Shown here: positions 27,439-34,870 of the stretch, in pieces
Numbering within the stretch: position 1 is the first letter of the stretch
Layout of the letters: every line of letters begins with the position of its first letter
Translations under genes and position numbers: made by a program
The notes under the pieces: generated by a model
What the model was told of the DNA's origin: nothing
The model's database searches: none
Seen by the model: only the letters and a program-made list of their open reading frames with translations
Origin: Amycolatopsis tucumanensis
Lineage (GTDB): Bacteria > Actinomycetota > Actinomycetes > Mycobacteriales > Pseudonocardiaceae
Length of the DNA stretch: 64,000 bases
Reading direction: 5' to 3'
NCBI RefSeq assembly: GCF_021654135.1
Contig: NZ_JAKGSD010000031.1
Coordinates: 34,764 to 98,763 of the forward strand

Positions 27439-27664
27439 AGGGGTTGAATCCTCACTCACGGGGTCGCCCCTTCGTACCAAAGTCGCCCGTTGGGGTCACA
27501 TCCCCTAATCCCCTAACCGGTGGCCCCCATGGCCTCGCCGAAGGTTGCGGACCGATCCCCGATGCCTCGGTAACGGAACGGTCACTAGGTTCTGCCAAGG
27601 CGTCCTGCGGTGCACCCTGGACGCCTTGTCCGTTTTCACCCCCCGAGATCCGCGGAGATATTCC
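27439..27664. promoter_or_regulatory. Divergent control region between the Hsp70-like gene and iniB
   Basis: 226 bases separate the two starts. CCCCTAA occurs twice with an 8-base period (27502-27508, 27510-27516), and its complement-type word TAGGGG recurs at 27438-27443 over the Hsp70 start. GGTCACTAGGTT near 27580 is a possible -10 neighbourhood for iniB. These direct repeats are candidate IniR sites; this is inference. Confidence 0.35.
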
Positions 27665-29722
27665 TTGTCTCTCCCCGCCCAGAACCTGCACGAGTTCGTG
27701 CTCACCCTGCTGAACGACGAGGCTGCCCGGTCGGCGTTCGCCGCCGACCCGACCAGCGCGCTCGCCGCCGCCGGCTTGAGCGACGTCACGCCGCAGGACA
27801 TCCAGGAAGTCGCCCCGCTGGTCGCCGACTACGCGCCCGCGCCGCTGGCCGACGCCCTGTCCGCGCTGCCGCTCGACGCCGACGTGACCGACCTGCAGGG
27901 CGCCATCGCCCAGCTGCAGGCCGTCGCGGACGCGGCCGACGCGCTGCCGGTCGAGGCTCCCGAGCTGCCCCTGGACGTCCCGGCCCGCGCCGACCTGCCC
28001 GTCGACACCTCGGCCCTGCCGCTCGACACCTCGGCCCTGCCGCTCGACACCTCGGCGCTGCCGCTGGACGCGTCGGCCCTGCCGCTCGGTGGCGAGCTGC
28101 TGGGCGACCTGCCGGTGGAGCTGCCCGCGCTGAGCGACCTGCCGCTGGACGTCCCCGCCGTCGACGGCCTGCCGCTCGACGTGCCGGTCCGCCAGGACCT
28201 GCCGGTCAACGCGCTGCCGGTGGACCAGCTGCCGCTGGACGCGCTGCCCACGGACAGCCTGCCCACCGACGCGCTGCCGGTCGAGCTGCCCGAGCTGGGT
28301 GACATCCCCGTCGAGCTGCCCGAGCTGAGCGACCTGCCGCTGCAGCCGCCCGCCGTCGACGGCCTCCCGCTGGACGCGCGCAACGACCTGCCGACCGAGG
28401 CGCTCACCGGTGCGGCCCCCGAGCTCGGCGAGCTGCCGGTCGGGCTGCCCGAGGTCGAGGGCCTGCAGGGCTCGCTGCCCGGGCTCCCGGTCCAGCTGCC
28501 CGCCCTGGGCGAGCTGCCCTCGCTGCCGACCGTGGGCGCCGAGCGCGCCGACGTGCCGAGCGAGCTGACCGCCCTGCCGGTCGACGGGAGCGGCCTGCCC
28601 CTCGACACCAGCGCGCTGCCCCTCGACGCCGGTTCCCTGCCGGTGGGCACCGAGGACGTCGCCGCCCTCGGCGAGGCCGTCGGCCTGACCGAGCTGCCGG
28701 AGACCGGCGACCTGCCCGTCGACTTCGACACGTTGGGCTCGCTGCCGGTGGCCGCCCCGTCGCTGGGCGACAAGCCGTTCACCGCTCCCGACCTGGACAT
28801 CCCGGCCGTCGGCCGCGTCGACACCGCCAGCGCGGGCTCCGAGGACGGCTACGCCACCACCGTGTCCTACGAGGGTGAGCTGGCCGAGGGCGCCGCCGCG
28901 GCCGCCGCCGCCAAGGAGGGCGCCGGTGTCGCCGGCACCGCGGGCACCCCGGCGGGCGCCTTCATCGGCAGCGCCGCAGGCAGCACCGAGGGCTTCACCG
29001 GCGGCTTCGCCGTCGAGAACAACGAGGGTGAGCTGCAGGGCGGTCTGACCGCCGGTGAGGACGCCGTCCTCGCGGGCGCCCGCACCGACTCGGCCCTGGG
29101 CACCTACACCCTCGGCGTCGACGGCACCCCCGCCGACGTCCCGAGCTTCGACGAGGCCGGCGACCTGGCCGGTTCGCTCGACTCGGACGTCCTCGGCCGC
29201 GCCGAGCCGGCCGCCGGCACGATCGCCGACTACATCTCGATCGGCGGTGACCTGGTCGGCGGCGGTGTCGCGCAGAACTCGGCCACCCTCGGCGAGTACC
29301 TGACGCTGGGTGGCGCGCAGGCCGGTGACCTGGTCACCAACGCAGGCGCCCAGGCGGGCACCGCGATCTCCGACGGTGGCCACCAGGCCGCGGACCTCGC
29401 CGCCGACCTGCCCGCCGCCCCCGGCGTGCCGGCCGTGCTGCCCGCCGCCGTCCCGGCCGAGATCCCGGCCGAGGCGCCCGGCGACCTGCCGGTCCACTTC
29501 GGCGCCGAGCTGCCGCAGGGCCTGCCGCACCTGCCGGTCGCGAACCCGCTGCCGGAGGTCACCAACCACGTCGAGCACGCGCTGACCACGGACCCGGTCA
29601 AGGAGGTCGTGTCCGTGACCGACAGCCCGCTGGTCGACACGCTCGGCCCGCTCAACCACGCGCCGCTGCCCGAGGCCGCCGACCTCGACAACCTGCACGG
29701 CGACCTGCCCCTGGGGCACTGA
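27665..29722 (+). CDS. iniB: IniB-like protein with long Leu-Pro repeat region
   Basis: Protein of 685 residues. Residues 1-60 (NLHEFVLTLLNDEAARSAFAADP, AALAAAGLSDVTPQDIQEV) match the IniB N-terminal domain of mycobacterial isoniazid-inducible IniB. Residues about 90-370 are a repeat of LPLD/LPVE units, acidic and proline-rich, including four 21-base tandem copies at 28001-28084. The rest is Gly/Ala-rich with a few aromatic residues and a final LP-rich segment. The TTG at 27665 is chosen because GGAGAT stands just upstream and the family domain starts there. It is probably an envelope-associated structural protein; no signal peptide is obvious. First gene of iniBAC. Confidence 0.78.
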   Translation: MSLPAQNLHEFVLTLLNDEAARSAFAADPTSALAAAGLSDVTPQDIQEVAPLVADYAPAPLADALSALPLDADVTDLQGAIAQLQAVADAADALPVEAPELPLDVPARADLPVDTSALPLDTSALPLDTSALPLDASALPLGGELLGDLPVELPALSDLPLDVPAVDGLPLDVPVRQDLPVNALPVDQLPLDALPTDSLPTDALPVELPELGDIPVELPELSDLPLQPPAVDGLPLDARNDLPTEALTGAAPELGELPVGLPEVEGLQGSLPGLPVQLPALGELPSLPTVGAERADVPSELTALPVDGSGLPLDTSALPLDAGSLPVGTEDVAALGEAVGLTELPETGDLPVDFDTLGSLPVAAPSLGDKPFTAPDLDIPAVGRVDTASAGSEDGYATTVSYEGELAEGAAAAAAAKEGAGVAGTAGTPAGAFIGSAAGSTEGFTGGFAVENNEGELQGGLTAGEDAVLAGARTDSALGTYTLGVDGTPADVPSFDEAGDLAGSLDSDVLGRAEPAAGTIADYISIGGDLVGGGVAQNSATLGEYLTLGGAQAGDLVTNAGAQAGTAISDGGHQAADLAADLPAAPGVPAVLPAAVPAEIPAEAPGDLPVHFGAELPQGLPHLPVANPLPEVTNHVEHALTTDPVKEVVSVTDSPLVDTLGPLNHAPLPEAADLDNLHGDLPLGH
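28001..28084 (+). repeat. Four 21-bp tandem repeats inside iniB
   Basis: Four direct copies of a 21-base unit, [GC]TCGACACCTCGGCCCTGCCG with few changes in copies 3 and 4, encode the repeated peptide LPLDTSA. Such a run can expand or contract by slippage and change protein length. Confidence 0.85.
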
Positions 29723-29757
29723 CCGGTAGCCGCAACGGCGCGGCTACCACTCACCGA

Positions 29758-29799
29758 TGAAGCGGCGGGGTTCGTCTCAGAACGGACCCCGCCGCTTCA
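29758..29799 (+). terminator. Strong hairpin between iniB and iniA
   Basis: A perfect 14-base stem, 29758-29771 pairing with 29786-29799 (TGAAGCGGCGGGGT / ACCCCGCCGCTTCA) around a 14-base loop, followed by CGTTTTGG. It looks like an intrinsic terminator ending 32 bases before the iniA start, and may reduce read-through so that iniB is made in excess of iniA and iniC. Confidence 0.8.
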
Positions 29800-29831
29800 C
29801 GTTTTGGTCACGACACGGCACACTCCTCCGC

Positions 29832-31631
29832 GTGCTCGCACCACCCTGGCTCGACGTACTGGACGACACCGCCCACGTCTGCGCCACCCAACGGCGCCCG
29901 GACCTGGCCGATCGCATCCGCAGACGCAGAGCCCAGCTGCTCGACGAGAAGCTGCGGGTCGTCGTGATCGGGGAGACCGGCCAGGGCAAGAGCCAGCTGG
30001 TGAACGCGCTGGTCAACGCCCCGGTGTGCGCGGTCGGCGAGGACGCCACGACCACGGTCCCGGCCGTCGTGACGCACGCCGAGACGCCCACGGCGGCCGT
30101 CGTCACGGCCGGTCCGCGGGCCATCGAAGGCCCGGCGCGGCAGCCGGTGCCGGTGGAGTCGGTGACCGGCCAGGCCAATCGGGAAGCGGTCGCTGTGAGC
30201 GGTCCACCGGTCGTCCGGGCCGAGGTGGGCCTGCCCCGCGCGCTCCTCGCCGGCGGGCTGGCGCTGGTCGACACCCCGCCGCGGGCGGCGATGGAGACCG
30301 TCGACTCCGCGGACGCCGTGCTGATGGCCACCGACGCGACGAGCGAGCTGTCGGCGTCGGAGATCCAGCTGCTCGAGCAGGTCGTCCGGCTGTGCCCGAC
30401 GGTGCTCGTGGTGCTCACCAAGATCGACCTGGTGCCCGGGTGGCGGACGGTCGCGCAGCGCAACCGCAACCGGCTCGACCAGCGCGGGCTGATGGCGTCG
30501 CTGATCCCGGTGTCCGCCGCGCTGCGGCTGGCCGCGGCCCGCACCGGCGACCAGGCGCTGAACGCCGAGTCCGGGTTCGGCGAGCTGGTCAAGTGCCTGC
30601 ACCAGGACCTGCCAGGGCAGGCGGACCTGCTGGCCCGGCGCTCGGTCGCCGCCCTGAGCACGACCACCGTCGAGGCGCTGCAGAACGAGCTGACCGAGGA
30701 GTTCGCCGCGACGCAGCAGCCGGACAACGGCGACGCGGTCGCGCGGTGGCACGCCGCCGGGCGACGCCTGGAGAAGCTGCAGCGGGACGCGAACCGCTGG
30801 CAGACGCTGTTGTCCGACGAGGTGTCCGACCTGATCTCGGACGTCGAGTTCGACCTGCGTGACCGGACGCGCAAGATCCTGGTCGAGGTCGACGAGTACT
30901 TCGAAACCGCCGACCCGGCGAAGACGTGGCCCGAGTTCGAGGAGTGGCTGCGGGAGAACCTGACCACGGTCGCGGAGACGAACTCGGAGTGGCTGCTCGA
31001 CCGGTTCGAGTGGATCGCCCGCAAGATCGCGCGGCAGGTCACGCCGCACCGCGAGGACGCGCTGCCCGACTCGCTGCCGCGCGAGGTGCCCGGTGACGCG
31101 GTCGGGGACCTGCGGATGCCGCGGGTCGAGCGGTTCAGCGTGGGGCAGAAGCTGTTCGTCGGGATGCGCGGGTCGTACAGCGGTCTGCTGATGTTCGGCC
31201 TCGCGACCACGATCGCGGGCCTGCCACTGATCAACCCGATCTCGCTCGGCGCGGGTGCCGCCTTCGGCGCGAAGAGCGTCTTCGAGGAGCGCGGGAACCG
31301 GCTCAAGCGGCGCCAGCACGCCGCGAAGACCGCCGCGCACCGGTACGTCGACGACTTCTTCCTGCGCTACGGCAAGCACAGCAAGGACACCGCGCGGCAG
31401 ATCCACCGCGCGCTGCGTGACCGGCTCAACGGCGTCGCCGACGAGCTGCGTGGCGAGATCAGCGCGACCGCGAAGACGTTCAAGCAGGCCATCGACGACG
31501 ACACGACCCGCCGCACGGTCCGGGCGAACGAGATCCGGCGGATGATGGAGGAGCTGAACGTGCTGCGCCGCCGCGCCCAGGCCCTGGCCACCCCGGCGCA
31601 GCTGCCCACGCAGCGGGGAATCACGGCGTGA
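29832..31631 (+). CDS. iniA: IniA-like dynamin-family GTPase
   Basis: Bacterial dynamin-like protein of 599 residues. The GTPase motifs are G1 GETGQGKS (47-54), G3 DTPP and G4 TKIDLVPG. A long helical stalk follows, with a hydrophobic hairpin (LLMFGLATTIAGLPLINPISLGAGAAFG, about 453-480) that would insert into membrane. M. tuberculosis IniA can fuse or remodel membranes and is induced by isoniazid and ethambutol. The GTG at 29832 is the best start by homology; no Shine-Dalgarno is evident, so re-initiation or a leaderless message is possible. The stop overlaps the iniC GTG. Confidence 0.88.
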   Translation: MLAPPWLDVLDDTAHVCATQRRPDLADRIRRRRAQLLDEKLRVVVIGETGQGKSQLVNALVNAPVCAVGEDATTTVPAVVTHAETPTAAVVTAGPRAIEGPARQPVPVESVTGQANREAVAVSGPPVVRAEVGLPRALLAGGLALVDTPPRAAMETVDSADAVLMATDATSELSASEIQLLEQVVRLCPTVLVVLTKIDLVPGWRTVAQRNRNRLDQRGLMASLIPVSAALRLAAARTGDQALNAESGFGELVKCLHQDLPGQADLLARRSVAALSTTTVEALQNELTEEFAATQQPDNGDAVARWHAAGRRLEKLQRDANRWQTLLSDEVSDLISDVEFDLRDRTRKILVEVDEYFETADPAKTWPEFEEWLRENLTTVAETNSEWLLDRFEWIARKIARQVTPHREDALPDSLPREVPGDAVGDLRMPRVERFSVGQKLFVGMRGSYSGLLMFGLATTIAGLPLINPISLGAGAAFGAKSVFEERGNRLKRRQHAAKTAAHRYVDDFFLRYGKHSKDTARQIHRALRDRLNGVADELRGEISATAKTFKQAIDDDTTRRTVRANEIRRMMEELNVLRRRAQALATPAQLPTQRGITA

Positions 31632-32875
31632 GCCTGGCCGCGAGGACGCACGCGGTCCTGCAGGAGGCCCTCGACGTCTACCAGGACAGCCCGCGGGCGA
31701 CGAGCTGGCTGCAGCGCCAGCTCACCCGGTTCGACGACCCGCTGCGGCTGGCGGTCGTGGGCCCGCGTGGATCGGGCCGGTCGACGCTGCTCGCCGCGCT
31801 GGCCGGGGAGCAGCCGCAGGGCGAGATGACCTGGTTCCGCACCTCGCCGGGTCGGTCGCAGGACGAGCTGATGCTGATGGACACCCCGGCGATCGACGGC
31901 GGCGCGGCGCCCAGCACGATCGAGGGGATCTGCATGGACGCCGACGCGGTCCTCTACCTCGTGCGGCGCCCGTCCGGAGCCGATCTGTCGTTCCTGCACA
32001 CGCTGCAGGACCACCCGGTCGCGCGGGCGGCGGCCGTCAACGCGCTGATCGTGTTGTCGCGGGCGGACGAACTCGGTGGCGGACGGGTGGACGCCGTCAT
32101 TTCGGCACGGCAGGTCGCGCGCCGGTACCGGGTCGCGCCGGAGGTCGCCGGGCTGTGCCAGGACGTCGTGCCGGTGGCCGGGCTGCTCGCCGCGGCGGCG
32201 CGCACCCTGACCGAGCCGGAGTTCGCGGTGCTGCGCGCGCTCGCAGCCGTGCCGCGGGAGGAGCTGGAACCGCGGTTGCTGTCGGCGGACCGCTTCGCGG
32301 CGGCGGAGTTCCCTGCGCCGGTGGCCGCGTCCGACCGCGCCACGCTGCTCGCGCGGTTCGGGATCTTCGGCGTGCGGCTGGCGTTGACGTTGATCCGCCG
32401 CGGCGCCGACACGTTGCCGGCGCTGGCTGGTCAGCTCGTGCCGCGCAGCGGCCTGGCCGACCTGCGTGAGGCGATCGACGGGTACTTCGTGGCGCGGCGG
32501 GACGTGCTCAAGGCGCGGTCTGCGTTGATCGGGCTGGAAGTGGTGCTGCGCATGGAACCGCGCCCCGCCGCGGCCGGGCTGGCGGCCGAACTAGAGCGGT
32601 TGCTGGCGGGCGCCCACGATTTCCGGGAGCTGCGGCTGGTGGCCGCGCTGCAAACCGGACGGACGTCTTTTTCGGCGGAGCTGAAAGCGGAAGCGCTGAG
32701 ATTGCTCGGCGCCGGCGGAACTTCCCGAGCCGCGCGGCTCGGGCCGGACCAGGTGTTGCCCGCGGTGCGCCGGTGGCGGGACCAGGCGGAGAACCCGGAG
32801 CTGAGCGCCGGGGAGCGTCGCGCCGCGGCAGTCGTGTTGCGCAGCTGCGAAGCGATGGCGAACGGGACGATCTGA
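31628..32875 (+). CDS. iniC: IniC-like dynamin-related protein with altered P-loop
   Basis: Protein of 415 residues, second dynamin-like partner of the ini operon. The nucleotide-binding loop reads GPRGSGRST (45-53), with Arg51 where GTPases have an invariant Lys. G3 is DTPAID and the G4 position reads LSRADEL rather than T/NKxD. Binding may therefore be weak or absent, and IniC may act as a partner of IniA. The C-terminal half is helical without an obvious membrane hairpin. GTG 31628 overlaps the iniA stop (GTGA), so the two are translationally coupled. A short hairpin follows the gene. Confidence 0.85.
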   Translation: MSLAARTHAVLQEALDVYQDSPRATSWLQRQLTRFDDPLRLAVVGPRGSGRSTLLAALAGEQPQGEMTWFRTSPGRSQDELMLMDTPAIDGGAAPSTIEGICMDADAVLYLVRRPSGADLSFLHTLQDHPVARAAAVNALIVLSRADELGGGRVDAVISARQVARRYRVAPEVAGLCQDVVPVAGLLAAAARTLTEPEFAVLRALAAVPREELEPRLLSADRFAAAEFPAPVAASDRATLLARFGIFGVRLALTLIRRGADTLPALAGQLVPRSGLADLREAIDGYFVARRDVLKARSALIGLEVVLRMEPRPAAAGLAAELERLLAGAHDFRELRLVAALQTGRTSFSAELKAEALRLLGAGGTSRAARLGPDQVLPAVRRWRDQAENPELSAGERRAAAVVLRSCEAMANGTI

Positions 32876-32896
32876 GGCCGTTCGTCACGAGGCTGT

Positions 32897-32919
32897 GGGC
32901 TCGCCTGGTTGACGAGCCC
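32897..32919. terminator. Short hairpin between convergent iniC and peptide gene
   Basis: GGGCTCG (32897-32903) pairs with CGAGCCC (32913-32919) across a 9-base loop. It could end both the iniC transcript and the opposing hydroxylase-peptide transcript. There is no U-tract, so the call is tentative. Confidence 0.4.
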
Positions 32920-32926
32920 GGCCGGT

Positions 32927-33133
32927 TCAGTCGTCGTTGGAGTCGGCGGGCTTGAGGTAGGCGGTGCCGCCGGTGGGCATGCGGCGGAAGAAATCCACTC
33001 GCGTGATCGGCTGACCGTAAGGCTGACGGCCGAGGCCCGGATTCGGGGAAACAACCCCGTTTTCCGGCCGGGGAGCCATCGTTTCGCCGGGCCGGTTTTC
33101 GTGTCTCCGGCGAGGGTCCCACTGGACTGACAT
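32927..33133 (-). CDS. 68-residue candidate precursor peptide of an HExxH hydroxylase
   Basis: A small gene whose ATG overlaps the stop of the HExxH-family gene (TGATG), so it is translated by coupling. The peptide has a charged, proline- and asparagine-rich N-terminal part (WDPRRRHENRPGET, RPENGVVSPNPGLG) and a C-terminal part PITRVDFFRRMPTGGTAYLKPADSNDD region with strong GC3 bias, both pointing to a real coding region. Genes of this size next to alpha-ketoglutarate HExxH peptide hydroxylases are commonly their substrates in RiPP pathways. No cysteines are present. There is no homologue I recognise; the alternative is an unrelated small protein. Confidence 0.65.
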   Translation of the reverse strand: MSVQWDPRRRHENRPGETMAPRPENGVVSPNPGLGRQPYGQPITRVDFFRRMPTGGTAYLKPADSNDD

Positions 33134-34386
33134 CAGTTTCCTTCCGACGCAAATGTTCCGTCCGAAGAGGACAGTACTCCTCCGCGCGGGGTGGCACGAA
33201 CCAAGGTCGCTTCCACCAGCGCGCCGAGGACTGTCGCACGTTCGGCACCGATTTCCGACAGGGACTTCCCCGCCGGGGCCTGGCTAAGCTCGACGACCAG
33301 ATCAGCCGCTTCCCCGTCGAGCCAGTGCAATTCCGGTGGGTCGCCAGGACGGCCGGCGAGCACCCGGCCGGTGGCCTCCATCCGGGCGAGCCGCACCAGC
33401 GGGTCCAGCGCGTAGTGGCCGGGCGGCACCGGACGGGTGACCGGAGACAGTTGTTCGGGTCCAGTCTCATCACACATCAAGGTGTGCAGCAGCCACCTGG
33501 CGTCGAATTCCAGCGCGTCCTCTTCACCGAGCAGCCAGCGGCCGATTTCGGTGGCGCGCTCACGAGCGCGGGGCAGCAGGGAATCCGGGCCGAGCCGCGG
33601 CGTTTCCCCGTGCCGCTCCACGTCCTGGGCGAACTGGGCGAGGCAGGTGTAGGCGTGGAACGCGGCGATGACCTGCTCCACCGGCCACGCGGCCGACGAC
33701 CAGGACGGCCGGAAGACCCGGCCCTGCGCGGGATCGGCGCCGAGGAAGCTCCGCGTGATGGCGAAGTCGAACAGCTTGACGTGGGCGCCCTCGTGGATGA
33801 TCGCCTCGGCGACCTCGTAGGGCGACGACGGCCGGTCGATCAGGACCAGTCCGGGGAAGAGCCGTGACGACGCGGAGATCAGGCCGCCGGAGGTCGCCGG
33901 ATCGAGGACCACCAGCAGGCCGACGTGCGCGAGCAGGTCGTCGGCCAGCGCCGGGCTGATCTCGCGGACCTTGCGCAGACCGGCGGCCACGGTGGCCAGC
34001 GCTTCGTCGTCGCCGGTCAGCAGCCGCGGCGGGCGGCGACCGGGCAGGCTCTGCGTCTGGATCACCCGCATCGCCTCGGCGAGGTGGTCATTGGCCTCGG
34101 CGGCGGTGGCCACCCGGATCGAGACCGGGCCGGCCGGCAGTTCGGTCGTGATCGGACCGAGTTCGTCGTCGGCGTCCACGTAGGGCAGACGGCCGGCGAG
34201 TGCCTCCCCGATCCGGAAGCGGAACAGGGGGTTGTCGAGCTGCGCGACCGGAACTGAGTCGTGGCCGGGAGCCAGCAGATCGAGCCCCAGCCGGTACAGC
34301 GCGCGACGCTCCTCGATCACCGCGTGGGCGGGCGCCAGCGCCGCGTGCACGGTGGTGGCATCCGGCCAGGCAGGTCTGGAGTACAT
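33133..34386 (-). CDS. Alpha-ketoglutarate HExxH-type peptide beta-hydroxylase-like protein
   Basis: Protein of 417 residues of the HEXXH-motif RiPP-modification family. The metal motif is HEGAH (198-202) in AEAIIHEGAHVKLFDFA, followed by FRPSWSSAAWPVEQVIAAFHAYTCLAQF (225-252), which parallels the family block YAPWRDDPRP...GxYAFLGVxxFW. The C-terminal stretch 325-396 (HYALDPLVRLARMEATGRVL, LDGEAADLVVELSQ, SLSEIGAE) resembles a PqqD-like leader-recognition domain; that part is inference. Members hydroxylate side chains in precursor peptides with Fe(II) and alpha-ketoglutarate. ATG 34386 is preferred, since the codons upstream lose GC3 bias; a longer start is possible. It is coupled to the 68-residue peptide gene. 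Confidence 0.75.
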   Translation of the reverse strand: MYSRPAWPDATTVHAALAPAHAVIEERRALYRLGLDLLAPGHDSVPVAQLDNPLFRFRIGEALAGRLPYVDADDELGPITTELPAGPVSIRVATAAEANDHLAEAMRVIQTQSLPGRRPPRLLTGDDEALATVAAGLRKVREISPALADDLLAHVGLLVVLDPATSGGLISASSRLFPGLVLIDRPSSPYEVAEAIIHEGAHVKLFDFAITRSFLGADPAQGRVFRPSWSSAAWPVEQVIAAFHAYTCLAQFAQDVERHGETPRLGPDSLLPRARERATEIGRWLLGEEDALEFDARWLLHTLMCDETGPEQLSPVTRPVPPGHYALDPLVRLARMEATGRVLAGRPGDPPELHWLDGEAADLVVELSQAPAGKSLSEIGAERATVLGALVEATLVRATPRGGVLSSSDGTFASEGN

Positions 34387-34467
34387 CCGAGCGCCGGCTT
34401 CTTCCGCTAGGAGGGGAACAGCCAAGGACCGCGCGAGAGTACAACCAGGCGGTCTGGCCCCCACACC

Positions 34468-34503
34468 GGGGGCGGCTGTCAGACAACAGACGGAGCCGCC
34501 CCC
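34468..34503 (-). terminator. Hairpin after the 52-aa membrane peptide gene
   Basis: A perfect 10-base stem, GGGGGCGGCT (34468-34477) with AGCCGCCCCC (34494-34503), around a 16-base loop. It lies 12 bases past the stop of the small membrane gene and about 80 bases before the hydroxylase start. The loop contains TGTCAGACAAC, close to the half-site of the inverted repeat upstream of the GntR gene. It may terminate, or attenuate, transcription into the hydroxylase-peptide pair. Confidence 0.6.
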
Positions 34504-34515
34504 TGTCGTCCACGC

Positions 34516-34674
34516 TTACGCGCCCGTTCCGAGGAACGAGACGAGCTGCGCGAACCCCAGCACCGCCAGAACGAAACCCGCCGTCAGGGTCATCACGATG
34601 ACCGTTCGCCACCCGATGATGGTCACCCCGAGAGCTACCAAGAAAATCACAGCGAACAGAGATTCCGAGTTCAC
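34516..34674 (-). CDS. 52-residue two-helix membrane peptide
   Basis: Small gene with GTG start (VNSESLFAVIFLVALGVTII) preceded by an excellent Shine-Dalgarno GAGGAGGT at 6-base spacing. Two hydrophobic segments (about 6-21 and 24-46) are joined by GWRT. No homologue recognised. It lies between the GntR gene (divergent) and the hydroxylase unit (same strand). It might be a small membrane partner, a leaderless bacteriocin-like product or an unrelated protein; sequence alone does not decide. Confidence 0.6.
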   Translation of the reverse strand: MNSESLFAVIFLVALGVTIIGWRTVIVMTLTAGFVLAVLGFAQLVSFLGTGA

Positions 34675-34764
34675 AGCGAACACCTCCTCACTGGCCAGGT
34701 GGCGGTCCGGCTGGTGGCCCGCCCGCTCACCTTCGATGGCAGTTGTATGATCGCGGCGCTGTCG

Positions 34765-34798
34765 GTTGTCTGTCAAGTGACTACACCTGACAGACAAC
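34765..34798. promoter_or_regulatory. Perfect 11-bp inverted repeat, candidate GntR operator
   Basis: GTTGTCTGTCA (34765-34775) and TGACAGACAAC (34788-34798) form a perfect inverted repeat with a 12-base spacer, 72 bases upstream of the GntR-family start and 91 bases upstream of the divergent membrane-peptide start. The half-sites contain GT and AC elements compatible with FadR-subfamily operators. Autoregulation is inferred. Confidence 0.65.
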
Positions 34799-34870
34799 TT
34801 GCGTCTGGCATCAGCTTGGCGTTATGGTCTTCGGAAGCTCGGGGACCCAAGAGCTCGCGAGAGGTTGACG

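Noticed and set aside
32909..33130. Plus-strand small ORF opposite the candidate precursor peptide
   Set aside because: The minus-strand frame has coupled translation with the hydroxylase and better codon bias, so the plus-strand frame is treated as its shadow.
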